NCBI GenBank assembly: GCA_900546065.1
Contig: URBK01000019.1
Coordinates: 1 to 59,883, forward strand
DNA length: 59,883 nt
DNA from: an uncultured Alistipes sp.
Lineage (GTDB): Bacteria; Bacteroidota; Bacteroidia; Bacteroidales; Rikenellaceae
Direction of reading: 5' to 3'
The position numbers were made by a program, and so were the translations under genes. Numbering within the stretch: position 1 is the stretch's first letter; the number at the start of each line of letters is the position of its first letter. This document shows, piece after piece, positions 12,481 to 19,917 of this stretch. The notes under the pieces are model-generated. The model did no database searches. It was not told the origin of the DNA and saw only the letters and a program-made list of their open reading frames with translations.

Positions 12481-12640
12481 CGTATTTTTTGTTTTTGGGT
12501 ATGTATGATGTGTCCTGTGCGCCCGGAGCGCAGGACTTGTGAGGTGTACACCCGTATATGCGTGTAGACGGTGTCGCGGCAGCGCATGGTCGCGTGCCGC
12601 ATGTATGTGCGGAGGAACTATTCCCCGAACGTATGTCATG

Positions 12641-13000
12641 TCAGATTGTTGCGGGCGGCGCTCGCAGAGAGTAGTGTATGGTCGGGCGACTGTATATGGC
12701 CGAGGTACGGCGTACGGGCAGAATAACCGAGGCTGCAGCCGAGGCTGTCAGCGTAAGGAGAGCGGCTGCGGCCAATGCCGTGAATACGGACAGGAGGCTT
12801 ATGGCCTTGCACTGCTGTGCCGAGTGTGAGTGATGGGGGTTGTCGCTCGAACCGGAATATGGGTGCGAGTGTACGACCAGATGTCCGCCGACGTGGTGGC
12901 TGTGCACGAAGAGTGACGTGCTGCCCAGATATTCCGTGAAGAGCAGCAGCAGGAGCAGGGCTCCGATCTTGCGGGCGTATCCGAATCGAACGTTTGCCAT
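12641..13000 (-). CDS. Small His-rich membrane protein, probably metal-binding
   Basis: A 119-residue protein of unknown family. The N-terminal hydrophobic stretch (GALLLLLLF, about 13-21) is followed by a His-rich segment (about 31-63) containing HSHH, HSHP and HHSHS plus a Cys. A second hydrophobic helix (about 70-95) and a basic tail follow. Such His clusters usually bind zinc, copper or nickel. It sits upstream of the CGNCG-type TonB receptor on the same strand, so the pair may form a metal-uptake unit (inference). The chosen ATG is at 13000 because the promoter -7 box ends only about 6 bases upstream; the longer frame to 13129 would begin before the promoter. Confidence 0.65.
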   Translation of the reverse strand: MANVRFGYARKIGALLLLLLFTEYLGSTSLFVHSHHVGGHLVVHSHPYSGSSDNPHHSHSAQQCKAISLLSVFTALAAAALLTLTASAAASVILPVRRTSAIYSRPTIHYSLRAPPATI

Positions 13001-13006
13001 CACGGG

Positions 13007-13014
13007 CAAAGGTA
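13007..13014 (-). promoter_or_regulatory. -7 box of the His-rich protein gene
   Basis: TACCTTTG on the minus strand, the best form of TAnnTTTG. Its position puts the transcript start within a few bases of the ATG at 13000, so the mRNA would be nearly leaderless. A clear -33 TTTG is not seen. Confidence 0.55.
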
Positions 13015-13138
13015 ATTCAAATTTTTCGGGAAAAAGCCTCGCGGCGAAGATATTTTTTGACGGAATAATTTTCTGTCGTGAAGCGACGCCGGCACTCATG
13101 CCGGACTTTGTCGTTGGGGCTGCCCGCAAAACAAAATC

Positions 13139-13164
13139 ACCCGACAGATTTCGGTCTGTCGGGT
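13139..13164 (-). terminator. efp terminator
   Basis: A perfect 10-bp stem (ACCCGACAGA and its complement) with a 6-base loop. The minus-strand tail GATTTTGTTTTG is T-rich. It lies 54 bases after the efp stop. Confidence 0.8.
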
Positions 13165-13217
13165 GTGTATGTCGGCCTTGGATCCGGCCCGGTGAGTGTT
13201 TCGGACACTCTCGAGCA

Positions 13218-13790
13218 CTAACGTATGCGCTCGTAGTACTCGCGCGTACGGGTGTCGACGCGGATCTTGTCGCCCGTGTTGATGAAGAGGGGCACCTTGA
13301 TGGTGGCGCCGGTATTTACCGTAGCGGGCTTGAGCGAATTGGTAGAGGCTGTGTCGCCCTTGATTCCCGGCTCGGTGTACGTAACCTCCATATCGACGAT
13401 GGGGGGCAGCTCGGCCGAAAGAACGATCTCCTTGTCGGTGTGGAACATCACCTCGACGATCTGGCCGTCGGCCATAAGATCGTAGTTGTTGATCAGGTTC
13501 TTGTCGATGATGATCTCCTCGAAGGTCTCGGTGTGCATGAAGTGAGCTCCCATGTCGTCCTCATAGGTGAACTGATAGGGACGGCGCTCGACGCGTACCT
13601 GCTCGATCTTCTGTCCTACCGACGAGAAGGTGTTTTCGATTACGCGGCCGTTCTCGAGGTTCTTGAGCTTCGAGCGGACGAATGCGGGGCCCTTGCCCGG
13701 CTTGCAGTGCTGGAAATCGACTACGAGGTAGGTCTTGCCGTCCATTTCGATGCACATGCCGATCTTGATGTCTGCAGCTGTGATGGTCAT
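13218..13790 (-). CDS. efp: Translation elongation factor P
   Basis: A 190-residue factor that binds the ribosome between the P and E sites and relieves stalling at proline runs. It has the three beta-barrel domains of the family. The loop CKPGKGPAF carries K33 at the position that is modified in several bacteria. The C-terminal domain contains GDTASTNSLKPATVNTG and ends INTGDKIRVDTRTREYYER. The length and start are normal. It is monocistronic, with a -7 box TATCTTTG at 13832-13839 and its own terminator. Confidence 0.97.
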   Translation of the reverse strand: MTITAADIKIGMCIEMDGKTYLVVDFQHCKPGKGPAFVRSKLKNLENGRVIENTFSSVGQKIEQVRVERRPYQFTYEDDMGAHFMHTETFEEIIIDKNLINNYDLMADGQIVEVMFHTDKEIVLSAELPPIVDMEVTYTEPGIKGDTASTNSLKPATVNTGATIKVPLFINTGDKIRVDTRTREYYERIR

Positions 13791-13831
13791 AAGATATGTA
13801 TTTTATACGTTTTTGAAATTTTCAAGCGGCG

Positions 13832-13839
13832 CAAAGATA
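13832..13839 (-). promoter_or_regulatory. efp -7 box
   Basis: TATCTTTG on the minus strand matches TAnnTTTG and lies about 42 bases before the efp ATG. The -33 region is T-rich without a clear TTTG. Confidence 0.6.
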
Positions 13840-13877
13840 CTAAAAAATCCGAAAAAACAGATGCCCGTGCGCGCATT

Positions 13878-14429
13878 TTATTTACCCTCAAACTCATAAT
13901 GGGGCAGCGCGACGCCGGCTTGGGCCAATATCCGTTCGGTAACGGTTGCGGCGAGCTGCTCGACAGTGTGTGGATGCGAGTAGAACGACGGCGATGCGGG
14001 CAGTATTACGGCGCCGGCGTCGGTCAGGGCGGCCATGTTGTGCAGGTGCAGCGACGAGTAGGGTGCCTCGCGCACGACACATACGAGACGCCGCCGCTCC
14101 TTGAGCATGACGTCGGCGGCGCGTTCGATGAGCGACGATGATACGCCCGAGGCGATGCGGCCGATGGAGCCCATCGACGCGGGGACTATGATCATCGACT
14201 CGAAGCGTGCCGAGCCGCTGGCGGCGGGGCAGAACATGTCGCTGTTGTCGTATCGGACGATGCGGTCCGATTCTGGCAGACGCTCGCCTTCGTACTCCAT
14301 GACGCGGCGTCCGTTGTCGCTTACGATGAGGGCTATCTGCTCGATGTCGGGTGCGCCGAGCAGCCGCTCGGCACACTGCCGGGCATATATTGCGCCGCTG
14401 GCGCCCGTGACGGCCAATATCACTTTCAT
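13878..14429 (-). CDS. ubiX: Flavin prenyltransferase UbiX family
   Basis: A 183-residue flavoprotein of the UbiX/Pad1 family, which attaches dimethylallyl phosphate to FMN to make the prenyl-FMN cofactor of UbiD decarboxylases. Seen motifs: the N-terminal VTGASGAIYA, the central PASMGSIGRIASGVSSSLIERAADV, and VVREAPYSSLHLHNM with the conserved Arg-Glu. The C-terminal half has ILPASPSFYSHPHTVEQL. It begins 11 bases after the polysaccharide deacetylase stop, so the two are cotranscribed. No UbiD partner is present in this window. Confidence 0.93.
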   Translation of the reverse strand: MKVILAVTGASGAIYARQCAERLLGAPDIEQIALIVSDNGRRVMEYEGERLPESDRIVRYDNSDMFCPAASGSARFESMIIVPASMGSIGRIASGVSSSLIERAADVMLKERRRLVCVVREAPYSSLHLHNMAALTDAGAVILPASPSFYSHPHTVEQLAATVTERILAQAGVALPHYEFEGK

Positions 14430-14440
14430 ACGGTTACACT

Positions 14441-15049
14441 TTACAACTCTATGATTTTACACTTGAGTCCCATCTGTTTTATGCGTTCCAGCACGCGGGG
14501 CAGGGCGTAGCTCATGTTTCGGAACGACTTCTCGCTGTCGTGGAAGGCGATGATGCAGCCGGGCTGTATGTACTTCACCACGCCGCGGTAGCACTCTGCG
14601 GGCGATATTGCCGAGGTGTAGTCGCGCGAGAGGATGTTCCACATGATGATCTTGTACCGGCGGCCGACGGCGCGCATCTGCGAGGGCGTGACGCGGGCGT
14701 AGGGCGGGCGGAAGAGGTCGCTGTGGAGTATGTCGTCGGCGAAGTCCACATCCTCGATATACTTCTCAAGGGGCATGCCCCAACCCTTCTGGTGGGAGTA
14801 TGTGTGGTTGCCGATCTTGTGCCCCTCGTCGCGCATGCGCTGGTAGAGGTCGGGGTATAGCTCGGCGTTCTTACCCAGCACGAAGAAGGTGGCCTTGGCG
14901 TCGTATCGCCGCAGCGTGTCGAGAATCCACTCGGTGATGCCGGGCGTGGGCCCGTCGTCGAAGGTGAGGAATACGCCGTTGCTGTCGTCGATCTCCCATA
15001 TCATGTCGGGATAGAGGCGTCGGATGAATTTGGGCGGATTTATCTTCAT
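14441..15049 (-). CDS. Polysaccharide deacetylase (CE4/NodB fold)
   Basis: A 202-residue metal-dependent carbohydrate deacetylase. CE4 motifs are visible: motif 1 TFDDGP (catalytic base and metal Asp), motif 2 HKIGNHTYSH (metal-binding His residues), motif 3 RPPYARVTP, and a later IAFHDS with the catalytic His. No signal peptide or membrane anchor is obvious, although the N-terminus (MKINPPKFIRRLYPDMIWEI) resembles that of small Bacteroidetes deacetylases. The ATG at 15049 is chosen because the -7 box is at 15118-15125. It is the first gene of an operon with ubiX. The target could be peptidoglycan, capsule or a glycan intermediate. Confidence 0.9.
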   Translation of the reverse strand: MKINPPKFIRRLYPDMIWEIDDSNGVFLTFDDGPTPGITEWILDTLRRYDAKATFFVLGKNAELYPDLYQRMRDEGHKIGNHTYSHQKGWGMPLEKYIEDVDFADDILHSDLFRPPYARVTPSQMRAVGRRYKIIMWNILSRDYTSAISPAECYRGVVKYIQPGCIIAFHDSEKSFRNMSYALPRVLERIKQMGLKCKIIEL

Positions 15050-15117
15050 GTACGGTCTTTTTTTTCGCTGTTGAGGACGTCGCTGCGGGGCGTCGCGGCT
15101 CCCGTATGCGAACAAGG

Positions 15118-15125
15118 CAAAAGTA
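15118..15125 (-). promoter_or_regulatory. -7 box of the deacetylase-ubiX operon
   Basis: TACTTTTG on the minus strand fits TAnnTTTG, about 70 bases before the ATG at 15049. Confidence 0.55.
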
Positions 15126-15155
15126 GTGCTTTTTTGTGTAAATCGGGGTATGTAT

Positions 15156-15186
15156 TTTGCGGAAAGTGTTTTTTGGGTTATATTTG
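15156..15186 (+). promoter_or_regulatory. Promoter of the DUF4837 lipoprotein gene
   Basis: -33 TTTG (15156-15159), 19-bp spacer, -7 TATATTTG (15179-15186), full consensus, about 60 bases before the ATG at 15248. Confidence 0.8.
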
Positions 15187-15247
15187 TGAACGTGTTGTGC
15201 CGCCTCGTGACGGCCGCAAACGGATTATAAAAACATTATCTGTGATT

Positions 15248-16309
15248 ATGAAACGGATCATCATTAATATCGCCGCAACATTGGCATTGTGTGCTGTGGC
15301 GGTGGGGTGCGATGCCTTCCGCAAGGCGTCGTCAGCCGGTGCCTCGGCAACGGGCAATCCCTACGAAGTGATCGTCGTGTGCGCTCAGCCCGAATGGCAG
15401 AGCGAATTGGGCGATACGCTGCAGGCGGTATTGCGGCAGCCCGTATCGGAGCTGACAACATACGAACCCATGTTCGACGTGATGCGAATCCTGCCCAATA
15501 ACTTCGGCAGCCTTGCCGAGCGCCACCGCAACATCATCACCGTGCAGGTCGACGCCTCGATTGCCGAGCCTTCGATTACGGTGCGTTATGACGTGACGGC
15601 CAAGCCGCAGGTCTTTATCTCGATAAAGGGCCCCGACGACAAGAGCGTTGCGGACTACGTATCGGAGAACCGCGACAATCTGGTACGCGTACTGGAGAAG
15701 GCCGAGCGCGACCGCTCGATCGACTACGGCAAGCGTTTCGCCTCGGAGCAGACCGAGGTGCTGCTGCGCGAGAAGTTCGGCGTGCAGATGTATGTGCCCG
15801 ACAACTTCCAAGTGCGCACGCAGAGCGACGATATGGTGTGGATTTCGCAGGAGTATCCTGCCGCAAGTCAGGGATTCTTCATCTATAAATACCCCTACGG
15901 AGGCAAGGGCTCGCTCTCGACGGCATCGCTGATAGCCGCACGCGACAAGTTCGCCGCCCGCATACCGGGACCGGCCGACGGGTCTTATATGTCGACCGTG
16001 AAACAGATAGCCGACGCCGCGGGTGAGAACTATATCGACTTCGAGCCGCAGATGCGCATGCTGGAGATCGACGGCCGTACGTGGATCGAGATGGCGGGAC
16101 TGTGGGATGTCGAGAACTATGTCATGGGAGGCCCGTTCGTAAGCTATACGACGGTGAACCAAGCCACTAACGAGGTCGTGACTCTCGATTGCTATGTCTA
16201 TGCCCCGAAGGGTGACAAGCGAAACATGCTGCGCGAGTTGGAGCACTTCGTCTACCTGATCAACTTCCCCGCAACGTCGGCCGACATGTCGGCGGGTAAG
16301 GGCAAGTGA
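15248..16309 (+). CDS. DUF4837 family lipoprotein
   Basis: A 353-residue lipoprotein (hydrophobic N-terminus, lipobox AVGC with Cys21) of the Bacteroidetes-restricted DUF4837 family, whose function is unknown. Characteristic segments are NPYEVIVVCAQPEW, EPMFDVMRILPNNFG, RHRNIITVQVD and QTEVLLREKFGVQMYVPDNFQVR. There is no catalytic motif. It is transcribed alone from a strong consensus promoter, divergent from the deacetylase operon. The family is close to universal in the phylum, suggesting a core envelope role (inference). Confidence 0.88.
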   Translation: MKRIIINIAATLALCAVAVGCDAFRKASSAGASATGNPYEVIVVCAQPEWQSELGDTLQAVLRQPVSELTTYEPMFDVMRILPNNFGSLAERHRNIITVQVDASIAEPSITVRYDVTAKPQVFISIKGPDDKSVADYVSENRDNLVRVLEKAERDRSIDYGKRFASEQTEVLLREKFGVQMYVPDNFQVRTQSDDMVWISQEYPAASQGFFIYKYPYGGKGSLSTASLIAARDKFAARIPGPADGSYMSTVKQIADAAGENYIDFEPQMRMLEIDGRTWIEMAGLWDVENYVMGGPFVSYTTVNQATNEVVTLDCYVYAPKGDKRNMLRELEHFVYLINFPATSADMSAGKGK

Positions 16310-16616
16310 CATTCGTCGTATGGGATTCCTTGCAGGGGCTCTGCGCAAGTGCGCGGGGCCCCTGCTGTGTGTTGGGCGGTGCCATATAATGCGGTGACAT
16401 GCGGCATTTATCCTTTCCGGGGAGTATCTTCTCTATCGAAGCGGGCGAAAGGGGAGACAGGCTTGCCGAAAGGCGCTCGAAAAGCGTCGTAAAAGTTGGA
16501 AATAAGAAAAATTAGACTTATCTTTGTTTCAGCATTTGAAATCTATTGTTAATTCGGGATTCTGATCTTTCGGCAGGTTCGGCAGATTGGAATTCTGGTT
16601 TTTTACTGTTTTAGTT
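16310..16616 (+). other. Intergenic region before greA
   Basis: About 300 bases. At 16332-16365 an imperfect GC-rich hairpin (GCAGGGGC pairing with GCCCCTGC) follows the DUF4837 gene but lacks a T run, so it is at best a weak terminator. The greA promoter is at 16496-16526. Nothing else is seen. Confidence 0.5.
16496..16526 (+). promoter_or_regulatory. greA promoter
   Basis: TTGG (16496-16499) at the -33 position, 19-bp spacer, -7 TATCTTTG (16519-16526). The leader to the ATG is about 85 bases. Confidence 0.7.
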
Positions 16617-17093
16617 ATGGCGAAAGAGGTAATTTATCTTACGGCTGAAGGATTGCAGAAGCTCAAGGATGAGCTCAATCATATGCGTTCGGTGGAGCGT
16701 CCTGCCATATCGGCGGCTATAGCCGAGGCGCGCGATAAGGGCGACCTGTCGGAGAATGCAGAGTATGACGCGGCGCGCGAGGCGCAGGGTCTCTTGGAGA
16801 TGCGCATCGCCAAGCTGGAGCAGACGCTCACCAATGCGCGCGTGATCGACGAATCGAAGATCGACAAGAGCAAGGTGCAGATATTGAGCAAGGTGACGCT
16901 GCTGAACCACAATAACAACAAGCAAGTCGTCTATACGATCGTCTCGGAGAACGAGGCCAACCTGCGCGAGGGCAAGCTCGCTATCGGTACACCCATAGCC
17001 AAGGCTCTGCTGGGCCGCAAGAAGGGCGATATTGTGGAGGTGACGGTGCCTGCGGGTATCATCAAGTTCGAGATCCTCGACATCAGCATCTGA
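16617..17093 (+). CDS. greA: Transcription elongation factor GreA
   Basis: A 158-residue secondary-channel factor that stimulates cleavage of the transcript in backtracked RNA polymerase. It has the N-terminal coiled coil with the acidic tip (DKGDLSENAEYDAARE, about residues 37-52) and the C-terminal FKBP-like domain (VYTIVSENEANLREGKLAIGTPIAKALLGRKKGDIVEV). The length is standard. The ATG at 16617 is preferred because it gives the canonical N-terminus (AKEVIYLTAEGLQKLKDEL). It is monocistronic, followed by a run of nine G and then a hairpin terminator. Confidence 0.96.
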   Translation: MAKEVIYLTAEGLQKLKDELNHMRSVERPAISAAIAEARDKGDLSENAEYDAAREAQGLLEMRIAKLEQTLTNARVIDESKIDKSKVQILSKVTLLNHNNNKQVVYTIVSENEANLREGKLAIGTPIAKALLGRKKGDIVEVTVPAGIIKFEILDISI

Positions 17094-17176
17094 CCCTGCA
17101 CGCCCGAGGGGGCGCGATCGAGAGGGGGGGGGAATAGCGAATAATAGCCGACGTTGTCGGAATAGTGTAGACAAGA

Positions 17177-17221
17177 TACGGGCGGAGAGAATTGTATATG
17201 TTCTCTTCGCCCGTATTTGTT
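17177..17221 (+). terminator. greA terminator
   Basis: A long hairpin of ACGGGCGGAGAGAA with TTCTCTTCGCCCGT (one mismatch), followed on the plus strand by ATTTGTTGTT. It lies about 85 bases after greA and before the convergent sod gene, which it may also serve. Confidence 0.65.
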
Positions 17222-17271
17222 GTTAAGAGATGGCGCGGTGCCGTAACATGTACAGTACCTCGAAACGGGCA

Positions 17272-17886
17272 TTATCGCCGCTTCAGGGCGTCGTAACGAC
17301 ATACGGCAGCTTTCCAGTCGATAACCTGCCATAGGGCCTTGACGGCGTCGGCACGGGCATTGCGGTAGTCGATGTAGTAGGCGTGCTCCCAGACGTCGAT
17401 TGCCAGCAGCGGATGCAGGCCGTCGGTGAGCGGGTTGCCGGCGTTGGATTTGCTTACGATGGAGAGGGCTCCCTTGTCGTCGGCCGCGAGCCATACCCAT
17501 CCCGAGCCGAAGAGCGCGACGGCAGCCTGAGTCATGTCCTGGCGCAGCGAGTCCGTGTCGCCGAAAGCGGCGTTTACGGCCTCGAGCAGCGGCCCCGAGG
17601 GCATGCGCTGCGGTGCGGGCGAGAGCGTGGCGAAATAGAAGTCGTGGTTCCACGCCTGCGCGGCGTTGTTGAAGAGGGGACCGTCGGCCTGACGGATAAT
17701 CTCCTCGAGCGCCATGCCTTCGTAGAGGGTGCCGGCGATGAGCTCGTTGAGCTTGGCGACATAGGCGGCCGTGTGCTTGTCGTGATGGTAGAGCAGCGTC
17801 TCCTCCGAGACGTAGGGTGCGAGCGCCTTCATGTCGTAAGGCAGAGGCGCCAAACGGAACTTTTCGGTTGCAGTGGTGGTTGCCAT
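17272..17886 (-). CDS. sodB: Superoxide dismutase, Fe/Mn family
   Basis: A 204-residue cytoplasmic enzyme that converts superoxide to oxygen and peroxide. The metal ligands are visible: H34 (YHHDKH), H81 (WNHDFYF), and D164 and H168 (DVWEHAYY). The GPLFNNAAQAWNHDFYF and GSGWVWL segments are typical. The metal cannot be settled by eye; Bacteroidetes enzymes of this type are often Fe or cambialistic. It is monocistronic with a full consensus promoter, divergent from the zeta-toxin-like gene. Confidence 0.95.
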   Translation of the reverse strand: MATTTATEKFRLAPLPYDMKALAPYVSEETLLYHHDKHTAAYVAKLNELIAGTLYEGMALEEIIRQADGPLFNNAAQAWNHDFYFATLSPAPQRMPSGPLLEAVNAAFGDTDSLRQDMTQAAVALFGSGWVWLAADDKGALSIVSKSNAGNPLTDGLHPLLAIDVWEHAYYIDYRNARADAVKALWQVIDWKAAVCRYDALKRR

Positions 17887-17936
17887 GATCGTAATTTTAT
17901 AAGTGAAAAGGTGTTAAACAATCGCCCTGTTTATTG

Positions 17937-17968
17937 CAAATATAATACCTTTTCCCGAGAAAAACCAA
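17937..17968 (-). promoter_or_regulatory. Superoxide dismutase promoter
   Basis: Minus strand -7 TATATTTG (17937-17944) with TTGG about 20 bases upstream at the -33 position; about 50 bases before the ATG. Confidence 0.7.
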
Positions 17969-18028
17969 TAAAACAAAATCTCACGGAGGCTTTGTGCATG
18001 GTCGATAGTCGTTGTGCGGTAAGGAGGT

Positions 18029-18059
18029 TTTGGAAAATTGAAGATTATTGTTATCTTTG
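18029..18059 (+). promoter_or_regulatory. Promoter of the zeta-toxin-like gene
   Basis: -33 TTTG (18029-18032), 19-bp spacer, -7 TATCTTTG (18052-18059), full consensus. The expected leader to the ATG at 18078 is only about 12-14 bases. Confidence 0.8.
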
Positions 18060-18077
18060 CGGTGAGGATAATTGCGT

Positions 18078-18647
18078 ATGCCTAAACTCTATGTCATATC
18101 CGGATGCAACGGAGCAGGTAAAACTACGGCATCTTATGCCGTGCTGCCGGAGATGCTTGAGTGTCGGGAGTTCGTCAATGCCGACGAGATAGCGAAGGGT
18201 TTGTCTCCGTTCAATCCGTCGCGTGTCTCGATCGAGGCGGGACGTCTGATGCGTCAGCGTATGGATGTCCTGTTGTCGGACGGTGCGGATTTTGCATTCG
18301 AGACGACGTTGGCCACACGCTATTATGCGCGGTTTATCCGCATGGCTCAGGAAAAAGGGTATTTCGTATCGTTGCTTTACTTCTGGCTGCCGACGCCCGA
18401 ACAGGCGGTCGAACGCGTCGCACGGCGTGTAGCCGAAGGTGGACATAACGTCCCGCCCGAGGTGGTCAGAAGACGATATTATCGCGGCCTGCGCTACCTT
18501 ACGACGCTCTATATGCCGATCTGTGACTATTGGGTCATCTACAACAACAGTTCGGCCGACGGCGTGAAGAAGGTCGCTTACGGCGCCCGCGATGAAATAA
18601 GGGAGGTGGTCGATACGTTAGGTTATAGACAAATATGTAAACTGTAA
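18078..18647 (+). CDS. Zeta-toxin-like P-loop kinase
   Basis: A 189-residue P-loop protein of the zeta-toxin/AAA_33 type. Walker A is GCNGAGKT (residues 9-16). The FVNADEIAKGLSPFNP segment matches the zeta-family NxDxxR/K region, and FAFETTLATR is the family's ETT motif. A conserved RVARRVAEGGHNVPPEVVRRRY block follows. Zeta toxins phosphorylate UDP-sugars; chromosomal relatives may phosphorylate other metabolites. The ATG at 18078 is preferred over an in-frame TTG at 18072. It is followed after 13 bases by a small gene on the same strand, suggesting a two-gene module. The reverse order to the classical epsilon-zeta pair and the unrelated small partner mean a toxin role is only inferred. Confidence 0.8.
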   Translation: MPKLYVISGCNGAGKTTASYAVLPEMLECREFVNADEIAKGLSPFNPSRVSIEAGRLMRQRMDVLLSDGADFAFETTLATRYYARFIRMAQEKGYFVSLLYFWLPTPEQAVERVARRVAEGGHNVPPEVVRRRYYRGLRYLTTLYMPICDYWVIYNNSSADGVKKVAYGARDEIREVVDTLGYRQICKL

Positions 18648-18660
18648 AATATTAGACCTT

Positions 18661-18816
18661 ATGAGTGAGATCGAGATTGAGCAGATGCAGGAGAAAATAG
18701 ATGCCGGGATACTCCTTGCCCAGCAACGCTTGAAAGAGAGAATTAAGAAGGAGGACGGTGAACTTGTCATCATGCGCGACGGCAAGATCACACATGTGAA
18801 GGCCGAAGATTTGTAA
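18661..18816 (+). CDS. 51-residue small protein, possible partner of the zeta-like kinase
   Basis: A short gene of 51 codons from ATG 18661 to TAA 18816. The sequence MSEIEIEQMQEKIDAGILLA is predicted helical and acidic, and then turns basic (QQRLKERIKKEDGELVIMRD) with a short C-terminal strand-like part (GKITHVKAEDL). It begins 13 bases after the kinase stop and both end at one strong terminator, so they are cotranscribed. Small helical proteins next to zeta-type kinases often neutralise or tune them. I do not recognise the family, so this antitoxin role is inference. It is too short for default gene-length cutoffs and easily missed. Confidence 0.7.
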   Translation: MSEIEIEQMQEKIDAGILLAQQRLKERIKKEDGELVIMRDGKITHVKAEDL

Positions 18817-18851
18817 CGGGCCTTCGGGCTGCCGAGCCCCGACACGGAGTA

Positions 18852-18893
18852 CTACGCCCCGACTATTTCGAATAGCCGGGGCGTAGCCTTTTC
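18852..18893 (+). terminator. Terminator of the kinase and small-protein operon
   Basis: A long stem CTACGCCCCGACTATT with AATAGCCGGGGCGTAG (15 paired bases, one mismatch) and a 3-4 base loop, followed by CCTTTTC. Confidence 0.85.
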
Positions 18894-19003
18894 ATATTCG
18901 GCATGTTGCTGCCGCTGAGTATCGGTATGAATCCGTATCTCTTGTTGTTCGTTTTTACAGATAATAAGATGTGCTGGTTGCGCGGCCTTGATGTTATGGC
19001 CTG

Positions 19004-19915
19004 TTATTTATCCTTATGGGGCTCGGAAAAGGCCTCGTATACGATGCGCGATATCTCGGCCGTAAGGGCGGCATTAGCCTTGTCGTCGAGGCCGGAGTCG
19101 GCAATAAACACGGTAATGATGTAGCTGCGCCCGTCTGGCAGGAAGACGATGCCTATGTCGTTGTCGGCAATCTTTATCCCTTGTGGCGTACGGTCCGACG
19201 AGCCGGTCTTGTGGGCCATGACAATATGTTGCGGCAGGCCTGCATGCAATTTGTCTATACCCGTCTCAGTCCTTGTCATGTGGCGAATCAGAGCCTCGGT
19301 GCTCGCCGAGGTCAGCAATTCTCCATTGGCAAGGCGGCCGAGCATGTATGCCGCAGCGCGGGGGCTGCATACGTTTATGCGTTGGTTGTCGATGTCGCGG
19401 TGCATATCCTCTTCAGTCGCGGATATGGTCATGGGGTATATGCCGGCCTGCTCAATGGTTTTGGCGACGGCTTTTATCCCGCCTGCGTAGTCTATGAGTA
19501 TGTCACAGGCGTTGTTGTCGCTCATCGATACAGCGTATGATAACAGAGAGTCGATCGTGGCATCGAACCATCCTTGCGGATGACGCTTGAGCATGGGCGA
19601 ATATGTGTCCGGTCTCATCTGTCCGGCGGCGATCGCAATGCGATGCGATAGCGGAGTATGTGTGACCTCCGTTCTTTTCAGTACGCTGATTGCTACGGGT
19701 ATCTTGAACGTGCTGAGCATGGGGAACATTTCGTCGGCGCGGTATGTTAAGGTACGTCCGTCGGAATCTTCGGCATAGATGCCCACACGTGCAGGTATGT
19801 CGTGCAGCATGGTGTCAATTAGTCCTTGGGCTGCAGATGCTGTCATAGGAGTGTTATGACACGATGTCGCCGTGATGCATAGTATCACGGCGACAGTTGC
19901 GAAAGATATTTTCAT
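19004..19915 (-). CDS. Class A beta-lactamase, subclass A2-like, probable lipoprotein
   Basis: A 303-residue serine beta-lactamase. The motifs are intact: S68-T-F-K71 (nucleophile and general base), SDN at 132-134, the omega-loop E168 in EEDMH (equivalent of Glu166), and HKTGSSD. The EEDMH form and overall length point to the Bacteroidetes A2 group (CepA, CfxA, CblA). The N-terminus ends in TATSC (Cys19), a good lipobox, so it may be membrane-anchored. The ATG at 19915 lies 2 bases after the stop of the upstream PCMD gene, so translation is coupled and the gene is the last of an eight-gene surface-protein operon. It may confer cephalosporin resistance, but its linkage suggests a constitutive or structural context. 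The TTG at 19921 is the alternative start. Confidence 0.93.
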   Translation of the reverse strand: MKISFATVAVILCITATSCHNTPMTASAAQGLIDTMLHDIPARVGIYAEDSDGRTLTYRADEMFPMLSTFKIPVAISVLKRTEVTHTPLSHRIAIAAGQMRPDTYSPMLKRHPQGWFDATIDSLLSYAVSMSDNNACDILIDYAGGIKAVAKTIEQAGIYPMTISATEEDMHRDIDNQRINVCSPRAAAYMLGRLANGELLTSASTEALIRHMTRTETGIDKLHAGLPQHIVMAHKTGSSDRTPQGIKIADNDIGIVFLPDGRSYIITVFIADSGLDDKANAALTAEISRIVYEAFSEPHKDK

Positions 19916-19917
19916 AA

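Noticed and set aside
12641..13129. Longer version of the His-rich protein starting at 13129
   Set aside because: The added segment is not signal-like and would begin upstream of the promoter -7 box.
18970..19004. Terminator after the beta-lactamase gene
   Set aside because: Only a 4-bp GGCC pairing is seen and there is no T run, so no terminator is called.
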